From Clostridia bacterium (GTDB lineage Bacteria > Bacillota > Clostridia > Christensenellales > CAG-138): a stretch of DNA of 64,000 nt. A model generated the notes under the pieces. That model worked only from the letters and a program-made list of their open reading frames with translations, was not told the DNA's origin and made no database searches. Positions 49,108-57,432 of this stretch are shown here, in pieces. The DNA lies in assembly GCA_017619735.1 (NCBI GenBank), contig JAFZRT010000040.1, positions 22,593 to 86,592 on the forward strand. Direction: 5' to 3'. The translations under genes and the position numbers were made by a program. Position 1 is the stretch's first letter. Every line of letters begins with the position of its first letter.

Positions 49108-50956
49108 ATATGCCTCCCATGCAGCTCATTACGGTCTCCTTGAGCTGCGCCTCGGTAAGGCCGCAGTCGCAGTCCTGCTCGTCCACGGTGCCCTGCTCGA
49201 TAACGGTATTCGGGACGCCGGCGGAAACGACCTTCGTGCCGCTGCCCAGCCCGCTCATGTAAGCGGCGACCTGCGAGCCGAAGCCGTCGTTGACGACGCC
49301 GTCCTCGACGGTTATCACGTAGTGCGCGTGCGAGAGCTTTTCGAGCGCGGCTTCGTCCATTGGACGGATCGAGCGCGCGTTATATAGGCCGACGTTGAGA
49401 TCCGCGCAGGCCCTTATCGCCGTGTCGACCATCCTGCCGGTGGCGATGACGCAGACGCTCCTGAACGGCTTTATGCATTCCCAGGAGAGGACGTCACCCG
49501 TCATCTCCCTTTCGGGCAGCACGCCCCTGTTGTACCTTATGGCGCAGGGGGAATCGTTTTCAAGCACGGCCCAGTCGAGGCAGGCGCGCAGCTCCGCTGT
49601 CGACGAGGGCGAGAGTATCTTCATGTTCGGGAGGGTCATGAGATACGAGATATCGTAGATGCCGTGGTGGGTCTCGCCGTCGGCCCCGACGAGGCCGGCG
49701 CGGTCGACGCCGAATACGACCTTCAGCCCCTGCAGGCAGACGTCGTGCACGAGCTGATCGAAGCCCCTCTGCAGGAAGGACGAATATACGCAGAACACGG
49801 GCTTTACGCCCGCTATAGCCATGCCGGCGGCCATCGTGACGGCGTGCTGCTCGGCTATGCCGACGTCGAAGAAGCGGTCAGGGAAGCGTTCGCGGAACGA
49901 ATCGAGCCCCGTGCCGGAGGCCATCGCCGCGGTTATCGCGACGACGTCCTTATCCCGCTCCGCGAGGCGGCAGAGCTCGTCGCTGAATACGGAGGAGTTG
50001 CCGAAGGTCTTTTTCGTCTCCCCCGTCTCCGCGTCGAATCTGCCGATGCCGTGGAACTTTTCGGGGTCCTTTTCCGCGGGCGCGTAGCCCTTCCCCTTTT
50101 TCGTGATCGCGTGGATCACGACGGGCTTGTCCATCTGCTTCGCATGCTCGAGCACCTCGGTCATGCTGTCGATATCGTGGCCGTTGATCGGGCCGAGATA
50201 CGTGAAGCCGAGCTCCTCGAAGAGCACGTTGGGGAGAATGAAATACTTGATCCTGTTCTTCAGCCCTTCGAAGCGGTCGCTCAGCCAGCCGCCTATCAGC
50301 GGGATATGCTTAAGGAGCTTGGAGAAGCGGCGCTTGAAGCTGCGGTAGCCCCTTGCGGAACGCATCTTGGCAAGGTGCCTCGACATGCCGCCGACGTTGT
50401 CCGATATGGACATCTCGTTGTCGTTGAGCACGACTATCAGCGGGAGCTTCTGCTGGCCGACGTCGTCCAGCGCCTCATACGCCATGCCGCCCGTCAGCGC
50501 TCCGTCGCCGATCAGCGCTATGACGCGGCGGTCGACGCCCTTTATCGCGTCGGCGCGCATAATGCCTATCGCGGCGGATATCGACGTGCTTGAATGGCCG
50601 GTGTTGAAGGCGTCGTACACGCTCTCCTGCGTTTTGGGGAAGCCGGCTATGCCGCCCCTCCGGCGGAGGGTGGAGAAGTTTTCGGCGCGGCCGGTGAGCA
50701 GCTTATGGACGTAGCTCTGATGGCCGACGTCGAATATGAGTCTGTCGGTATCGAGATCGAAAACGCGGTGCAGCGCGATCGTCATTTCGACCACGCCGAG
50801 ATTGGAGGCCAGGTGCCCGCCCGTGCGCGACACGGTGGACACGAGATACCTCCTTATCTCATCCGCGAGTTCGGGTAATTCCTCTTTTGGGAGCCTGCGC
50901 AGGTCCTCCGGGGAACGGATCCCCTTGAGAAGGCGAAGCTCGGAGTACTCTGTCAT
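49100..50956 (-). CDS. dxs: 1-deoxy-D-xylulose-5-phosphate synthase
   Basis: First enzyme of the MEP isoprenoid pathway, condensing pyruvate and glyceraldehyde 3-phosphate with thiamine diphosphate. 618 residues: TGGHLASNLGVVEMTIALH, the ThDP motif IGDGALTGGMAYEAL with LNDNEMSIS, the transketolase middle domain DVGIAEQHAVTMAAGMA, and the C-terminal transketolase domain. It complements ispA next to it and the ispH fusion at 21-23 kb. The 57-base gap to ispA contains short GC-rich inverted repeats but no terminator. Confidence 0.97.
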   Translation of the reverse strand: MTEYSELRLLKGIRSPEDLRRLPKEELPELADEIRRYLVSTVSRTGGHLASNLGVVEMTIALHRVFDLDTDRLIFDVGHQSYVHKLLTGRAENFSTLRRRGGIAGFPKTQESVYDAFNTGHSSTSISAAIGIMRADAIKGVDRRVIALIGDGALTGGMAYEALDDVGQQKLPLIVVLNDNEMSISDNVGGMSRHLAKMRSARGYRSFKRRFSKLLKHIPLIGGWLSDRFEGLKNRIKYFILPNVLFEELGFTYLGPINGHDIDSMTEVLEHAKQMDKPVVIHAITKKGKGYAPAEKDPEKFHGIGRFDAETGETKKTFGNSSVFSDELCRLAERDKDVVAITAAMASGTGLDSFRERFPDRFFDVGIAEQHAVTMAAGMAIAGVKPVFCVYSSFLQRGFDQLVHDVCLQGLKVVFGVDRAGLVGADGETHHGIYDISYLMTLPNMKILSPSSTAELRACLDWAVLENDSPCAIRYNRGVLPEREMTGDVLSWECIKPFRSVCVIATGRMVDTAIRACADLNVGLYNARSIRPMDEAALEKLSHAHYVITVEDGVVNDGFGSQVAAYMSGLGSGTKVVSAGVPNTVIEQGTVDEQDCDCGLTEAQLKETVMSCMGGIYV

Positions 50957-51013
50957 TTCGGTTCGTATCCCTTCCGGGGAAGGGAAGCCCTTTCCCGGCC
51001 TTTGCGGCCGTTA

Positions 51014-51910
51014 TCAGTTGCTCCTCGTGAGCATGTTGTCTACGGTTGCGATGAGGTAATCGGCGTCGGGTATGCCGTCAAGAGCGGCTTTCGCGGCTTC
51101 TGCGGCCTGCCTCGCGGCGTCCCTTGCGCCGTCGAGCCCCAGGAGCACGGCGTACGTCAGCTTGTCCGCCTCCGCGTCCTTGCCGAGGGTCTTGCCCATG
51201 AGCTCCGGATCGCCGGTCATATCGAGTATGTCGTCGGTTATCTGGAAGAGGAGACCCATGCTTTCGGAATAGCGGCGGAGCTTTGCGACGGTCCCGTCGT
51301 CGGCTCCGGCTATGCGTGCGCCGGAAATCACGGCGGCCTCCAGCATGTCGGCGGTCTTGTGCCTGTGGATGAAGCGGAGCATCTCCTCTGTCTTTATGCC
51401 CTCTCCCTCGCATTCGAGGTCGGCGGCCTGCCCGGTCACCATGCCCCTTGCGCCGGCCCTGTCGGCTATCTCGGACACCGCCTCGAGACAGCCGCGGGAG
51501 CCGCTCTTCAGCGCGGCGGCGAGCATCGTCTCGAAGGCGAAGGACAGCAGCCCGTCCCCCGCGAGCACGGCCATCGCCTCTCCGAACACCCTGTGGTTCG
51601 AGGGCCTGCCGCGGCGCATATCGTCGTCGTCCATGCAGGGAAGGTCGTCGTGTATGAGGGAATAGGTGTGTATCATCTCGAGCCCGCACGCAAAGGGCAG
51701 CGCGGAGGCGGCGTCGCCTCCCAGCATTTCGCACACGGCGAGCAAGAGGCACGGGCGTATGCGCTTGCCGCCCGCTTCGATGCTGTAGAACATCGCCTCG
51801 CGCAGGCGGGGGTAAACGTCCCGCGCGGGGCCGCGGAATATGCGGTCAAGCTCGGCTTCGACAAGCTCCTTGTAGCGGAGCGACGCTTTTTTGTACTCCC
51901 CGGCGGTCAT
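51014..51910 (-). CDS. ispA: polyprenyl (farnesyl/geranyl) diphosphate synthase
   Basis: 298 residues of the all-trans prenyl transferase family. The first Asp-rich motif is in YSLIHDDLPCMDDDDMRRG and the second in LLFQITDDILDMTGDPE, with GKRIRPCLLLAVCEM and NHRVFGEAMAVLAGDGLL between. It elongates the C5 units of the MEP pathway to C10-C15. Its start shares one base with the xseB stop, and dxs follows; the xseB-ispA-dxs order is conserved. Confidence 0.95.
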   Translation of the reverse strand: MTAGEYKKASLRYKELVEAELDRIFRGPARDVYPRLREAMFYSIEAGGKRIRPCLLLAVCEMLGGDAASALPFACGLEMIHTYSLIHDDLPCMDDDDMRRGRPSNHRVFGEAMAVLAGDGLLSFAFETMLAAALKSGSRGCLEAVSEIADRAGARGMVTGQAADLECEGEGIKTEEMLRFIHRHKTADMLEAAVISGARIAGADDGTVAKLRRYSESMGLLFQITDDILDMTGDPELMGKTLGKDAEADKLTYAVLLGLDGARDAARQAAEAAKAALDGIPDADYLIATVDNMLTRSN

Positions 51911-52170
51911 CAGAACGGCGCCTCCCCGTCATCCTCGTCGTCGGGAACGGGAGCGTCCTCCATCTCCCTCTGAACGGCCTTCGCGGAGACCTTTTCGAGG
52001 CGCGCGTCGTAGCTCTTGAGCAGCTTTTCGCAGTGCTCGGCAAGCTCCATGCCCTCCTCGTAGAGCTTCATGAGCTCGTCGAGGGGGACCGACGCCTCGC
52101 TCATTTTCCCGACTATCTCCTCCAGCCTTTCGTAGGCCTGTTCGTATTTCATTTCATTGATGTTTTCCAT
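51910..52170 (-). CDS. xseB: exodeoxyribonuclease VII small subunit
   Basis: 86 residues. The characteristic helix pair YEQAYERLEEIVGKMSEAS and PLDELMKLYEEGMELAEHCEKLL (in two parts) forms the subunit that binds XseA. The C-terminal tail is acidic (PVPDDEDDGEAPF). I start at the ATG at 52170, with AAGGCGG upstream; a GTG at 52176 is also in frame. It lies 10 bases after xseA. Confidence 0.93.
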   Translation of the reverse strand: MENINEMKYEQAYERLEEIVGKMSEASVPLDELMKLYEEGMELAEHCEKLLKSYDARLEKVSAKAVQREMEDAPVPDDEDDGEAPF

Positions 52171-52180
52171 GGGCACCGCC

Positions 52181-53377
52181 TTATTCTTTCTCCGTCACGA
52201 CGGCGGAGGCGCAGCCCCCGGCCATCCTGAGCTTTATGCTTTCGTTTATTTCAAGCTCGGAAACGCTTTTGAGTATCCTTCCATCGGAGTCGGTGACTAT
52301 TGCGTATCCGCGCTTTATCACCTCGTTCGGGCCGATGGCTTTGAGCTTTTCCATCATGGCTACGAGCTTCGCCTCCGAGGCCATGAGCGCGGTCTTGACG
52401 CCGCTGTCGAGCCGCGTCCTGAGCGCGCCGAGCCTTTCCGCCTTCAGGGTAATCGCGTTGTGCGGGTTTGCCATCGCCGCCGAGCCCTTAAGACTTGCGA
52501 GCAGGGCCCGCGCCTCCTTCAGACGGTCTGCGGCGAGACCCTGCGCCTCCTCCGCCGCGTCCTCCAGAGATGAGACGAGCTCCCGATAGTCGGGACAGCA
52601 GAGCTCCGCCGCGGCGGAGGGCGTCGGGGCCCTCAGATCGGCGGCGAAATCCGCGATGGTGAAATCCGTCTCGTGGCCGACGGCGCTGACCACGGGCACG
52701 CGCGACGACGCGATGGCCCGCGCGACGGCTTCGTCGTTGAAGCAGGCGAGATCCTCGTAGCTGCCGCCGCCCCTGCCCGCGATTATCACGTCGCATTCGG
52801 GGAAGCGCTGCAGCGCGCGTATGGCGGCCGTTATCTCCGCGGGGGCGCCGGGGCCCTGCACCTGACAGGGGGCGAGCAGCATGTTCATCCCCGGGAAGCG
52901 GCGGCGCGTGACCGTGACGATGTCGTGGAGCGCGGCTCCGGAGGCGCTCGTCGCGACGCCGATCATCCTCGGCAGCGCGGGGAGAGGCCTTTCGTTTTCG
53001 AATACGCCCTCCGCTTCGAGCTTGGCCTTCAGGAGCAGGAACTGCCTGTACAGTTCGCCCTCTCCGGAGGCGCGCATGCCGTCGACGTAGAGCTGATACT
53101 TGCCGTCCCTCGCGTAGATGGAGACGGAGCCGTGCGCCACGACCTGCATGCCGTCCGCGGGGTCGATCCTCATGGAAGCGGCCGCAGAACGGAACATGAC
53201 GCAGCTTATCACTGCGTCCTGATCCTTGAGGTTAAAATATAGATGCCCGGATGAGTGGCGTTTGAAGCCGCTTATCTCACCGGACACCTTTATACTCCGC
53301 AGACGCGGATCGTTGGAGAGCACGCGGCTCGCGTACTCATTCAGTCTTGTGACGGTAAATATCGTTTCACCGGCCAT
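52181..53377 (-). CDS. xseA: exodeoxyribonuclease VII large subunit
   Basis: 398 residues, slightly short for the family. The N-terminal OB fold (IFTVTRLNEYASRVL, VSGEISGFKRHSSGHLYFNL) is followed by the exonuclease domain with IGVATSASGAALHDI, VIIAGRGGGSYEDLACFNDE, VVSAVGHETDFTIADF and a coiled-coil region. The GYAIV motif near the end is present (KRGYAIVTDSDG). It degrades single-stranded DNA with XseB. The ATG at 53377 is 4 bases after nusB. The folD gene that commonly sits between nusB and xseA is missing. Confidence 0.95.
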   Translation of the reverse strand: MAGETIFTVTRLNEYASRVLSNDPRLRSIKVSGEISGFKRHSSGHLYFNLKDQDAVISCVMFRSAAASMRIDPADGMQVVAHGSVSIYARDGKYQLYVDGMRASGEGELYRQFLLLKAKLEAEGVFENERPLPALPRMIGVATSASGAALHDIVTVTRRRFPGMNMLLAPCQVQGPGAPAEITAAIRALQRFPECDVIIAGRGGGSYEDLACFNDEAVARAIASSRVPVVSAVGHETDFTIADFAADLRAPTPSAAAELCCPDYRELVSSLEDAAEEAQGLAADRLKEARALLASLKGSAAMANPHNAITLKAERLGALRTRLDSGVKTALMASEAKLVAMMEKLKAIGPNEVIKRGYAIVTDSDGRILKSVSELEINESIKLRMAGGCASAVVTEKE

Positions 53378-53381
53378 GGCG

Positions 53382-53789
53382 TCACTTTTCCGCCGGGGCG
53401 GCAACGGTCCCGAGCACGCCGTTTATGAAGCGGGGGGAATCCTCCCCGCCGTACTTCGTGGCGATGCGGACCGCCTCGTTGATAATGACCTTCTGGGGGG
53501 CTTTGCGCTCGAACAGGAGCTCGTACACCGCGACGCGGAGGACGGAGATATCGACCTTCGGCATGCGCTCGACCGACCAGCCCTTCGCTGCGGAGCCGAT
53601 CACGGAGTCGATCTCCTCCCTGTGGGCTTCGATGCCGTCAAGTATGCCGTTGGCAAAATCGATATCCTCCGCGGCGGGCTCCGCCTCCACCCCGGATATC
53701 TCCGAGACGGTGGCGTAGGTATCGTCGCAGCCGAAAAGCTTTTCATACGCCATTTTCATGGCGATCTCTCTTGCTGTTTTTCTGCTCAT
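53382..53789 (-). CDS. nusB: transcription antitermination factor NusB
   Basis: 135 residues. All-helical RNA-binding protein of the rRNA antitermination complex: RKTAREIAMKMAYEKLFG at the N-terminus and the conserved KVDISVLRVAVYELLF and KVIINEAVRIATKYG towards the end, finishing with RFINGVLGTV. It lies between amaP and xseA in the usual Firmicutes order. Confidence 0.94.
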   Translation of the reverse strand: MSRKTAREIAMKMAYEKLFGCDDTYATVSEISGVEAEPAAEDIDFANGILDGIEAHREEIDSVIGSAAKGWSVERMPKVDISVLRVAVYELLFERKAPQKVIINEAVRIATKYGGEDSPRFINGVLGTVAAPAEK

Positions 53790-53814
53790 ATCACTGATCC
53801 ACGAGGGATGTCCG

Positions 53815-54396
53815 TCAGCTGATGCGGGCGGCGGTCGCGGGCGAATAGGTATTGACGACGGTGAAGCCGATCTGCGATACCTTTACGCCGGCATAGGTCT
53901 CGATATAGTCCTTCAGCTCGGAGCGCACCTTGGCGCAGAGCTCCGGGATATTGGTGTCGGCAAGGACTATCGCCTTGAGCGCGATGTTCACGCCGCTGTC
54001 GGCGCCGATCGTGACCTTGCTGCTGCACTCGCGGATGCGGCTGTTGGACTTGATGTACTTCTGCGCCATGCTGTCGATGGAGGCGGCGGTGATGTACGCG
54101 GTGCCGTTCTCATCGGAGGCGAGCAGAGAGGCGTTGTTGACGGTATCCTTCTCCTTGGGCTTGCTGCTTGTGAACAGGAGCTTTATCGCGATGACGGCGA
54201 GTATCGCCGCGACGGCGATCACGCCGATCCTGATATAGCCCATGCCGAGGCCGCTGCCCATGAGCTCCTCAATGAAGGAGGTCACGCCCGCCGTGGGGAA
54301 CACGCCGGTGACGCAGAGGATGATGAGGACCATAGCCGCGATGAATATCAGCAGCACGAGGCCGAGAAGCAATCTGTCGATAAGACGAGGTTTCAT
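53815..54396 (-). CDS. amaP: alkaline shock response membrane anchor protein AmaP
   Basis: 193 residues. Two membrane segments (about residues 10-32, LLGLVLLIFIAAMVLIILC, and 57-75, GVIAVAAILAVIAIKLLF) are followed by a cytoplasmic Asp23-like region with TAASIDSMAQKYI and GVNIALKAIVLADTNIPEL. In staphylococci AmaP anchors Asp23 at the membrane. It directly follows the asp23 gene here. Paired in operon with nusB downstream. Confidence 0.9.
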   Translation of the reverse strand: MKPRLIDRLLLGLVLLIFIAAMVLIILCVTGVFPTAGVTSFIEELMGSGLGMGYIRIGVIAVAAILAVIAIKLLFTSSKPKEKDTVNNASLLASDENGTAYITAASIDSMAQKYIKSNSRIRECSSKVTIGADSGVNIALKAIVLADTNIPELCAKVRSELKDYIETYAGVKVSQIGFTVVNTYSPATAARIS

Positions 54397-54432
54397 TTGT
54401 GATCCCTTTCCGGAAAGCCTGACTGAGCGGGG

Positions 54433-54867
54433 TCACCTGACCCTTGCTTCGATCTCCGGCTTTTCCCTGTCCTTTTTCTTGTCCGCTTTTTCGGGTTCGT
54501 CGAACGTCACGTTCTGCACAACGACGTTGACCTCCACCACGCGCAGGGAGGTCATCGTCTCGATGGCGCTCTTGATCTCCCTCTGAACGTTGTTGCAGAC
54601 CTCCTGGATACGGTAGCCGTACCTGACGTTGATGCTGATATCGACGGCGGCTTCCTCCTGCCCGACCTCGACATGAACGCCCTTGGTGAGGTTCTTCTTG
54701 CTGAATATGCCGGATATGCCCTCGATAACGGTGCCTGCAAGACCGGAAACACCGTCGACCTCGGACGCGGCGACGCCCGCTATAGTGGCGACTACGTCGG
54801 GCGCGAACACGACCTTGCCGTTCTCCATAACGCTGATGTCTGTTACTACTTCGGTATCGAAATCCAT
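54433..54867 (-). CDS. asp23: Asp23/Gls24 envelope stress protein
   Basis: 144 residues. The Asp23 core reads VVFAPDVVATIAGVAASEVDGVSGLAG, here in consecutive blocks, then VHVEVGQEEAAVDISINVRYGY and QEVCNNVQREIKSAIE. The C-terminal tail is highly charged (EPEKADKKKDREKPEIEARVR). The Bacillus counterpart (yqhY) sits at the same locus. The ATG at 54867 follows AGGAGGATTTCC. Its promoter (54898-54926) contains a perfect inverted repeat that may be an operator. Confidence 0.92.
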   Translation of the reverse strand: MDFDTEVVTDISVMENGKVVFAPDVVATIAGVAASEVDGVSGLAGTVIEGISGIFSKKNLTKGVHVEVGQEEAAVDISINVRYGYRIQEVCNNVQREIKSAIETMTSLRVVEVNVVVQNVTFDEPEKADKKKDREKPEIEARVR

Positions 54868-54897
54868 TTTGGAAATCCTCCTGAACATTGATACTTT

Positions 54898-54926
54898 ATT
54901 ATAACAAACGTTCGGGCGTTTGTAAA
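54898..54926 (-). promoter_or_regulatory. promoter of asp23-amaP-nusB operon with an inverted-repeat operator candidate
   Basis: Minus strand: -35 TTTACA (54921-54926), 17-base spacer, -10 TATAAT (54898-54903), extended by TGT. The spacer is almost filled by a perfect 7-bp inverted repeat ACAAACG/CGTTTGT with a 6-base centre (54904-54923). A repressor bound there would block RNA polymerase. Confidence 0.75.
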
Positions 54927-54954
54927 GTACTCTTGGCCGCGGGGCTTCTTTATT

Positions 54955-55482
54955 TTACGACCCGAGCGATATCTTGACCGACGCCGCCGGGAGCCCGGTC
55001 TCCGTCATGACGATATCGAGTATCCGCGCGACCTCCTCGTCCGAAAGCGTCTCGCCGTCTATCACGACGGTCACCGTCCCGCCCTGGAAGGTCGCCGCCG
55101 CGTCGAGAAAGCCCTTGCCCCTTATCTGGCTCTCTATCGTGAACTCCTTTTCCATGCGGCTGACGAGCTCCAGCAGCCGTCCCTGCGCGTCCTCGAGGGT
55201 GTCCTCGTCGGCGCTGCCGGAGTTGATTATCGAGCGAAGATACTCGATCTCCCGCGCGCGCACCTCGCTCCTCTCCCTTCGGAAGGAGTTGAAATAATCG
55301 CCGTAGACGCTGACCATGGTCTCCCGCGAGTCGGCGTCCGGCGTGGTCTCGGGAGCGCCGCCCAGGATGTCGGTCGCGTCGTCCCCGCCCAGCTTCAGGT
55401 TCAGCCACACCGCCCCGCCCAGCAGCAGGAGCGCCGCCGCGAGCAGTATCGCGAACCTTCTGTTCCTTGCGGTCTTTTCCAT
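54955..55482 (-). CDS. spoIIIAH: stage III sporulation protein AH
   Basis: 175 residues. A single N-terminal membrane segment (RFAILLAAALLLLGGAVWL) and an extracytoplasmic domain with SFRRERSEVRAREIEYLRS, a ring-building YscJ/FliF-like fold ending in TFQGGTVTVVIDGETLSDEE. In Bacillus SpoIIIAH pairs with forespore SpoIIQ to form the channel between mother cell and forespore. Last gene of the spoIIIA operon. Confidence 0.92.
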   Translation of the reverse strand: MEKTARNRRFAILLAAALLLLGGAVWLNLKLGGDDATDILGGAPETTPDADSRETMVSVYGDYFNSFRRERSEVRAREIEYLRSIINSGSADEDTLEDAQGRLLELVSRMEKEFTIESQIRGKGFLDAAATFQGGTVTVVIDGETLSDEEVARILDIVMTETGLPAASVKISLGS

Positions 55483-55501
55483 ATTCGTTACCTCCGTTTT
55501 A

Positions 55502-56041
55502 TTATTTGTCCATGGGAAAAACGCTCACCCGCGACGGCTCCGTGCCGAGCACGGTCACCGCGGCGTTCTGGAGCTTTATCAAAACCGAAACGTCCCTTGC
55601 TCCCTCCGCGACGACTATCGCTCCGCGTATCCGCGGCATGTTCTCCCGCAGCACGACGGGGCTCTGCGCGCCGCCGTTCGAGACGAGCGCGGGCTTCGTG
55701 CTCTCCGACGAGCCGCCCTCCGAGGCCGTCCTCGAGCTGTCCTCCGCGGTCACGAGCTCCGCGCCGGTCTCGTAGGTTATCATGACCCTGACCTCGCCCG
55801 CGCCGCCTATCTTCGACAGTATCGCCTCCAGACGGGCTTCGAGCTCCCGCTCGGAGGGACAGGACGCGGCCGTCTCCGTCTCCGCCTCCTTCCCGCCGCG
55901 CGATCCGCCGCAGGACGCCCCGCCCGAGGCGAGGAATATCGCGAGCGCCGCGGCGAGCAGGACGGCATACACGATCGTTTCGAGCCCTTTATCGTCGCGG
56001 AGCTTTGCCGTGAAGCCCGATATCAGCGCAGGTCTTTTCAT
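55502..56041 (-). CDS. spoIIIAG: stage III sporulation protein AG
   Basis: 179 residues. A membrane segment (LETIVYAVLLAAALAIFLA) and then an extracytoplasmic ring domain with ELEARLEAILSKIGGAGEVRVMITYE and the C-terminal RGAIVVAEGARDVSVLIKLQNAAVTVL. In Bacillus it forms a large ring in the SpoIIIA-SpoIIQ channel. It begins 3 bases after the very short spoIIIAF. Confidence 0.93.
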   Translation of the reverse strand: MKRPALISGFTAKLRDDKGLETIVYAVLLAAALAIFLASGGASCGGSRGGKEAETETAASCPSERELEARLEAILSKIGGAGEVRVMITYETGAELVTAEDSSRTASEGGSSESTKPALVSNGGAQSPVVLRENMPRIRGAIVVAEGARDVSVLIKLQNAAVTVLGTEPSRVSVFPMDK

Positions 56042-56044
56042 GCG

Positions 56045-56212
56045 TCACCCCGCGAGCGGCAGGAGCCGCAGTATCGGCTCCGTCACCATCACAGTCTCCG
56101 CGAGCGCAAGCACGAGCCGCGCGCTCTTCGCCATATTCCCCGGGGGCAGGAGCCCCTCCGACACGGCCGCCGTCATGACAGCGGCGACTATCCTCAATGC
56201 AAGCGCTCTCAA
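56045..56212 (-). CDS. spoIIIAF: miniature stage III sporulation protein AF
   Basis: A gene of only 55 residues fills the spoIIIAF position. It reads RALALRIVAAVMTAAVSEGLLPPGNMAK and SARLVLALAETVMVTEPILRLL in consecutive parts: two membrane helices around a LLPPGNMAK turn, matching the N-terminus of SpoIIIAF (Bacillus LLPSSSMQKYAKMV). The roughly 130-150-residue soluble domain of usual family members is missing; the stop lies 3 bases before spoIIIAG, so no frameshift can restore it. The start is the TTG at 56212, preceded by AAGGGAG (56219-56225). A GTG at about 56265 is also in frame. Confidence 0.75.
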   Translation of the reverse strand: MRALALRIVAAVMTAAVSEGLLPPGNMAKSARLVLALAETVMVTEPILRLLPLAG

Positions 56213-56259
56213 ACTGTTCTCCCTTTCCGCGGCGATACGGTTCTCCCCCGCGCCGCTCG

Positions 56260-57432
56260 TCACCAAAGTCCCGCCGATATCCCTCCCGACGCGATGAACA
56301 CGAGGAACGTCAGCGCCGTCATGGCCCCCGTCACCGCCACGCAGGCGAAGAGCTGCGCGGTCATGTCCGCGGCCCCCGAAAAGAGCCGCGTGACCCTGGG
56401 ATCCGCCGCGGGCTGGCTGAGGGCGGCGGAGACCCGGAATACGAATATCCCCGCGGTAAGCACGGCGAGCGGGCGTATCAGCAGCGACAGGAGTATCAGT
56501 ATTGCCGCGGCGCCGACGCCGTTCTTCACGAGCAGCGCGCAGCCCATCACGCTGTCGACGGTGCCGCCGAGCATATTGCCGACTATCGGCACGAGTCCGG
56601 ACAGGGCGTATTTGGCGGTCCTCACTGTCACCCCGTCGCGCGAGGCGACGGTCAGCCCCTGCACCGCGCTCAGGCCGAAATAGAAGGTCGACACGAGCCC
56701 GAGCGCCCATTTCGTGAGCTTCTGCACGAGCTTTATCATCTCGCCCGTCTTGCTGCCGTCTGTCAGCGCGTCGACTATGCAGAGCACTCCGCCGAAGAGC
56801 GCCGCGGGCAGCACGCAGTTCCTGACGAGGAATATCACGGTGCCCGAGAGGAAGAGCATGAGCGGGCGGAACATCCCCGCTGCGGAGACGGAGCCGAGCG
56901 AAATGAGCAGCGCGCTCATGATGGGTATCGAGCTTTCCGCGAGCCGTCCCGCGGAGGCGACCGCGTCCGAGGCGGCGCCGCAGAGGGATGCGAAAACGCT
57001 TGCAGTCATTGTGACCGCCGCGCCGCAGAGTATCGTGCCGAGCAGCGGCCTTATGCCGTCGTCCGCGACGAGGCCGGTGAGCGCCGTGAGGAGCGCCGCG
57101 GCGGCGAGCGCCGCGACCGCGCCTGCGGACCGTTTGAGCTCCGCCTTCGCTATGAGCGTCAGGGAATCCCACAGCCCGCCGGGCGTATCGGAGTATCCGC
57201 GCTCCGCGAAGTCCGCTATCAGCTCGTCTATCGTAAGGAGCTCCCGCCCCGTGAGGCCGCCTATGCCGGCCGCGTATGCGTCCCATTCGCCGAGGTCGAG
57301 CTCGCCTATCTGGCGCTCTATCTCCTCGCCTATCGCGCCGTCGTCCTCCTCCTGTGCGAGGGCCGCCGCGGGCAGGAGGAGAGCGAGAGCTATCGCCGCC
57401 GCGAGGCACGTCCCTGCCGCGCGCCGCCTCAC
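56260..57432 (-). CDS. spoIIIAE: stage III sporulation protein AE
   Basis: 390 residues. An N-terminal signal sequence (AAAIALALLLPAAALAQ) is followed by a luminal segment with the family pattern LTGRELLTIDELIADF, and then about eight membrane helices ending in FLVFIASGGISAGLW. It is the largest membrane subunit of the SpoIIIA apparatus. The GTG start at 57432 overlaps the spoIIIAD TGA and is preceded by GGGGAG. Confidence 0.93.
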   Translation of the reverse strand: MRRRAAGTCLAAAIALALLLPAAALAQEEDDGAIGEEIERQIGELDLGEWDAYAAGIGGLTGRELLTIDELIADFAERGYSDTPGGLWDSLTLIAKAELKRSAGAVAALAAAALLTALTGLVADDGIRPLLGTILCGAAVTMTASVFASLCGAASDAVASAGRLAESSIPIMSALLISLGSVSAAGMFRPLMLFLSGTVIFLVRNCVLPAALFGGVLCIVDALTDGSKTGEMIKLVQKLTKWALGLVSTFYFGLSAVQGLTVASRDGVTVRTAKYALSGLVPIVGNMLGGTVDSVMGCALLVKNGVGAAAILILLSLLIRPLAVLTAGIFVFRVSAALSQPAADPRVTRLFSGAADMTAQLFACVAVTGAMTALTFLVFIASGGISAGLW

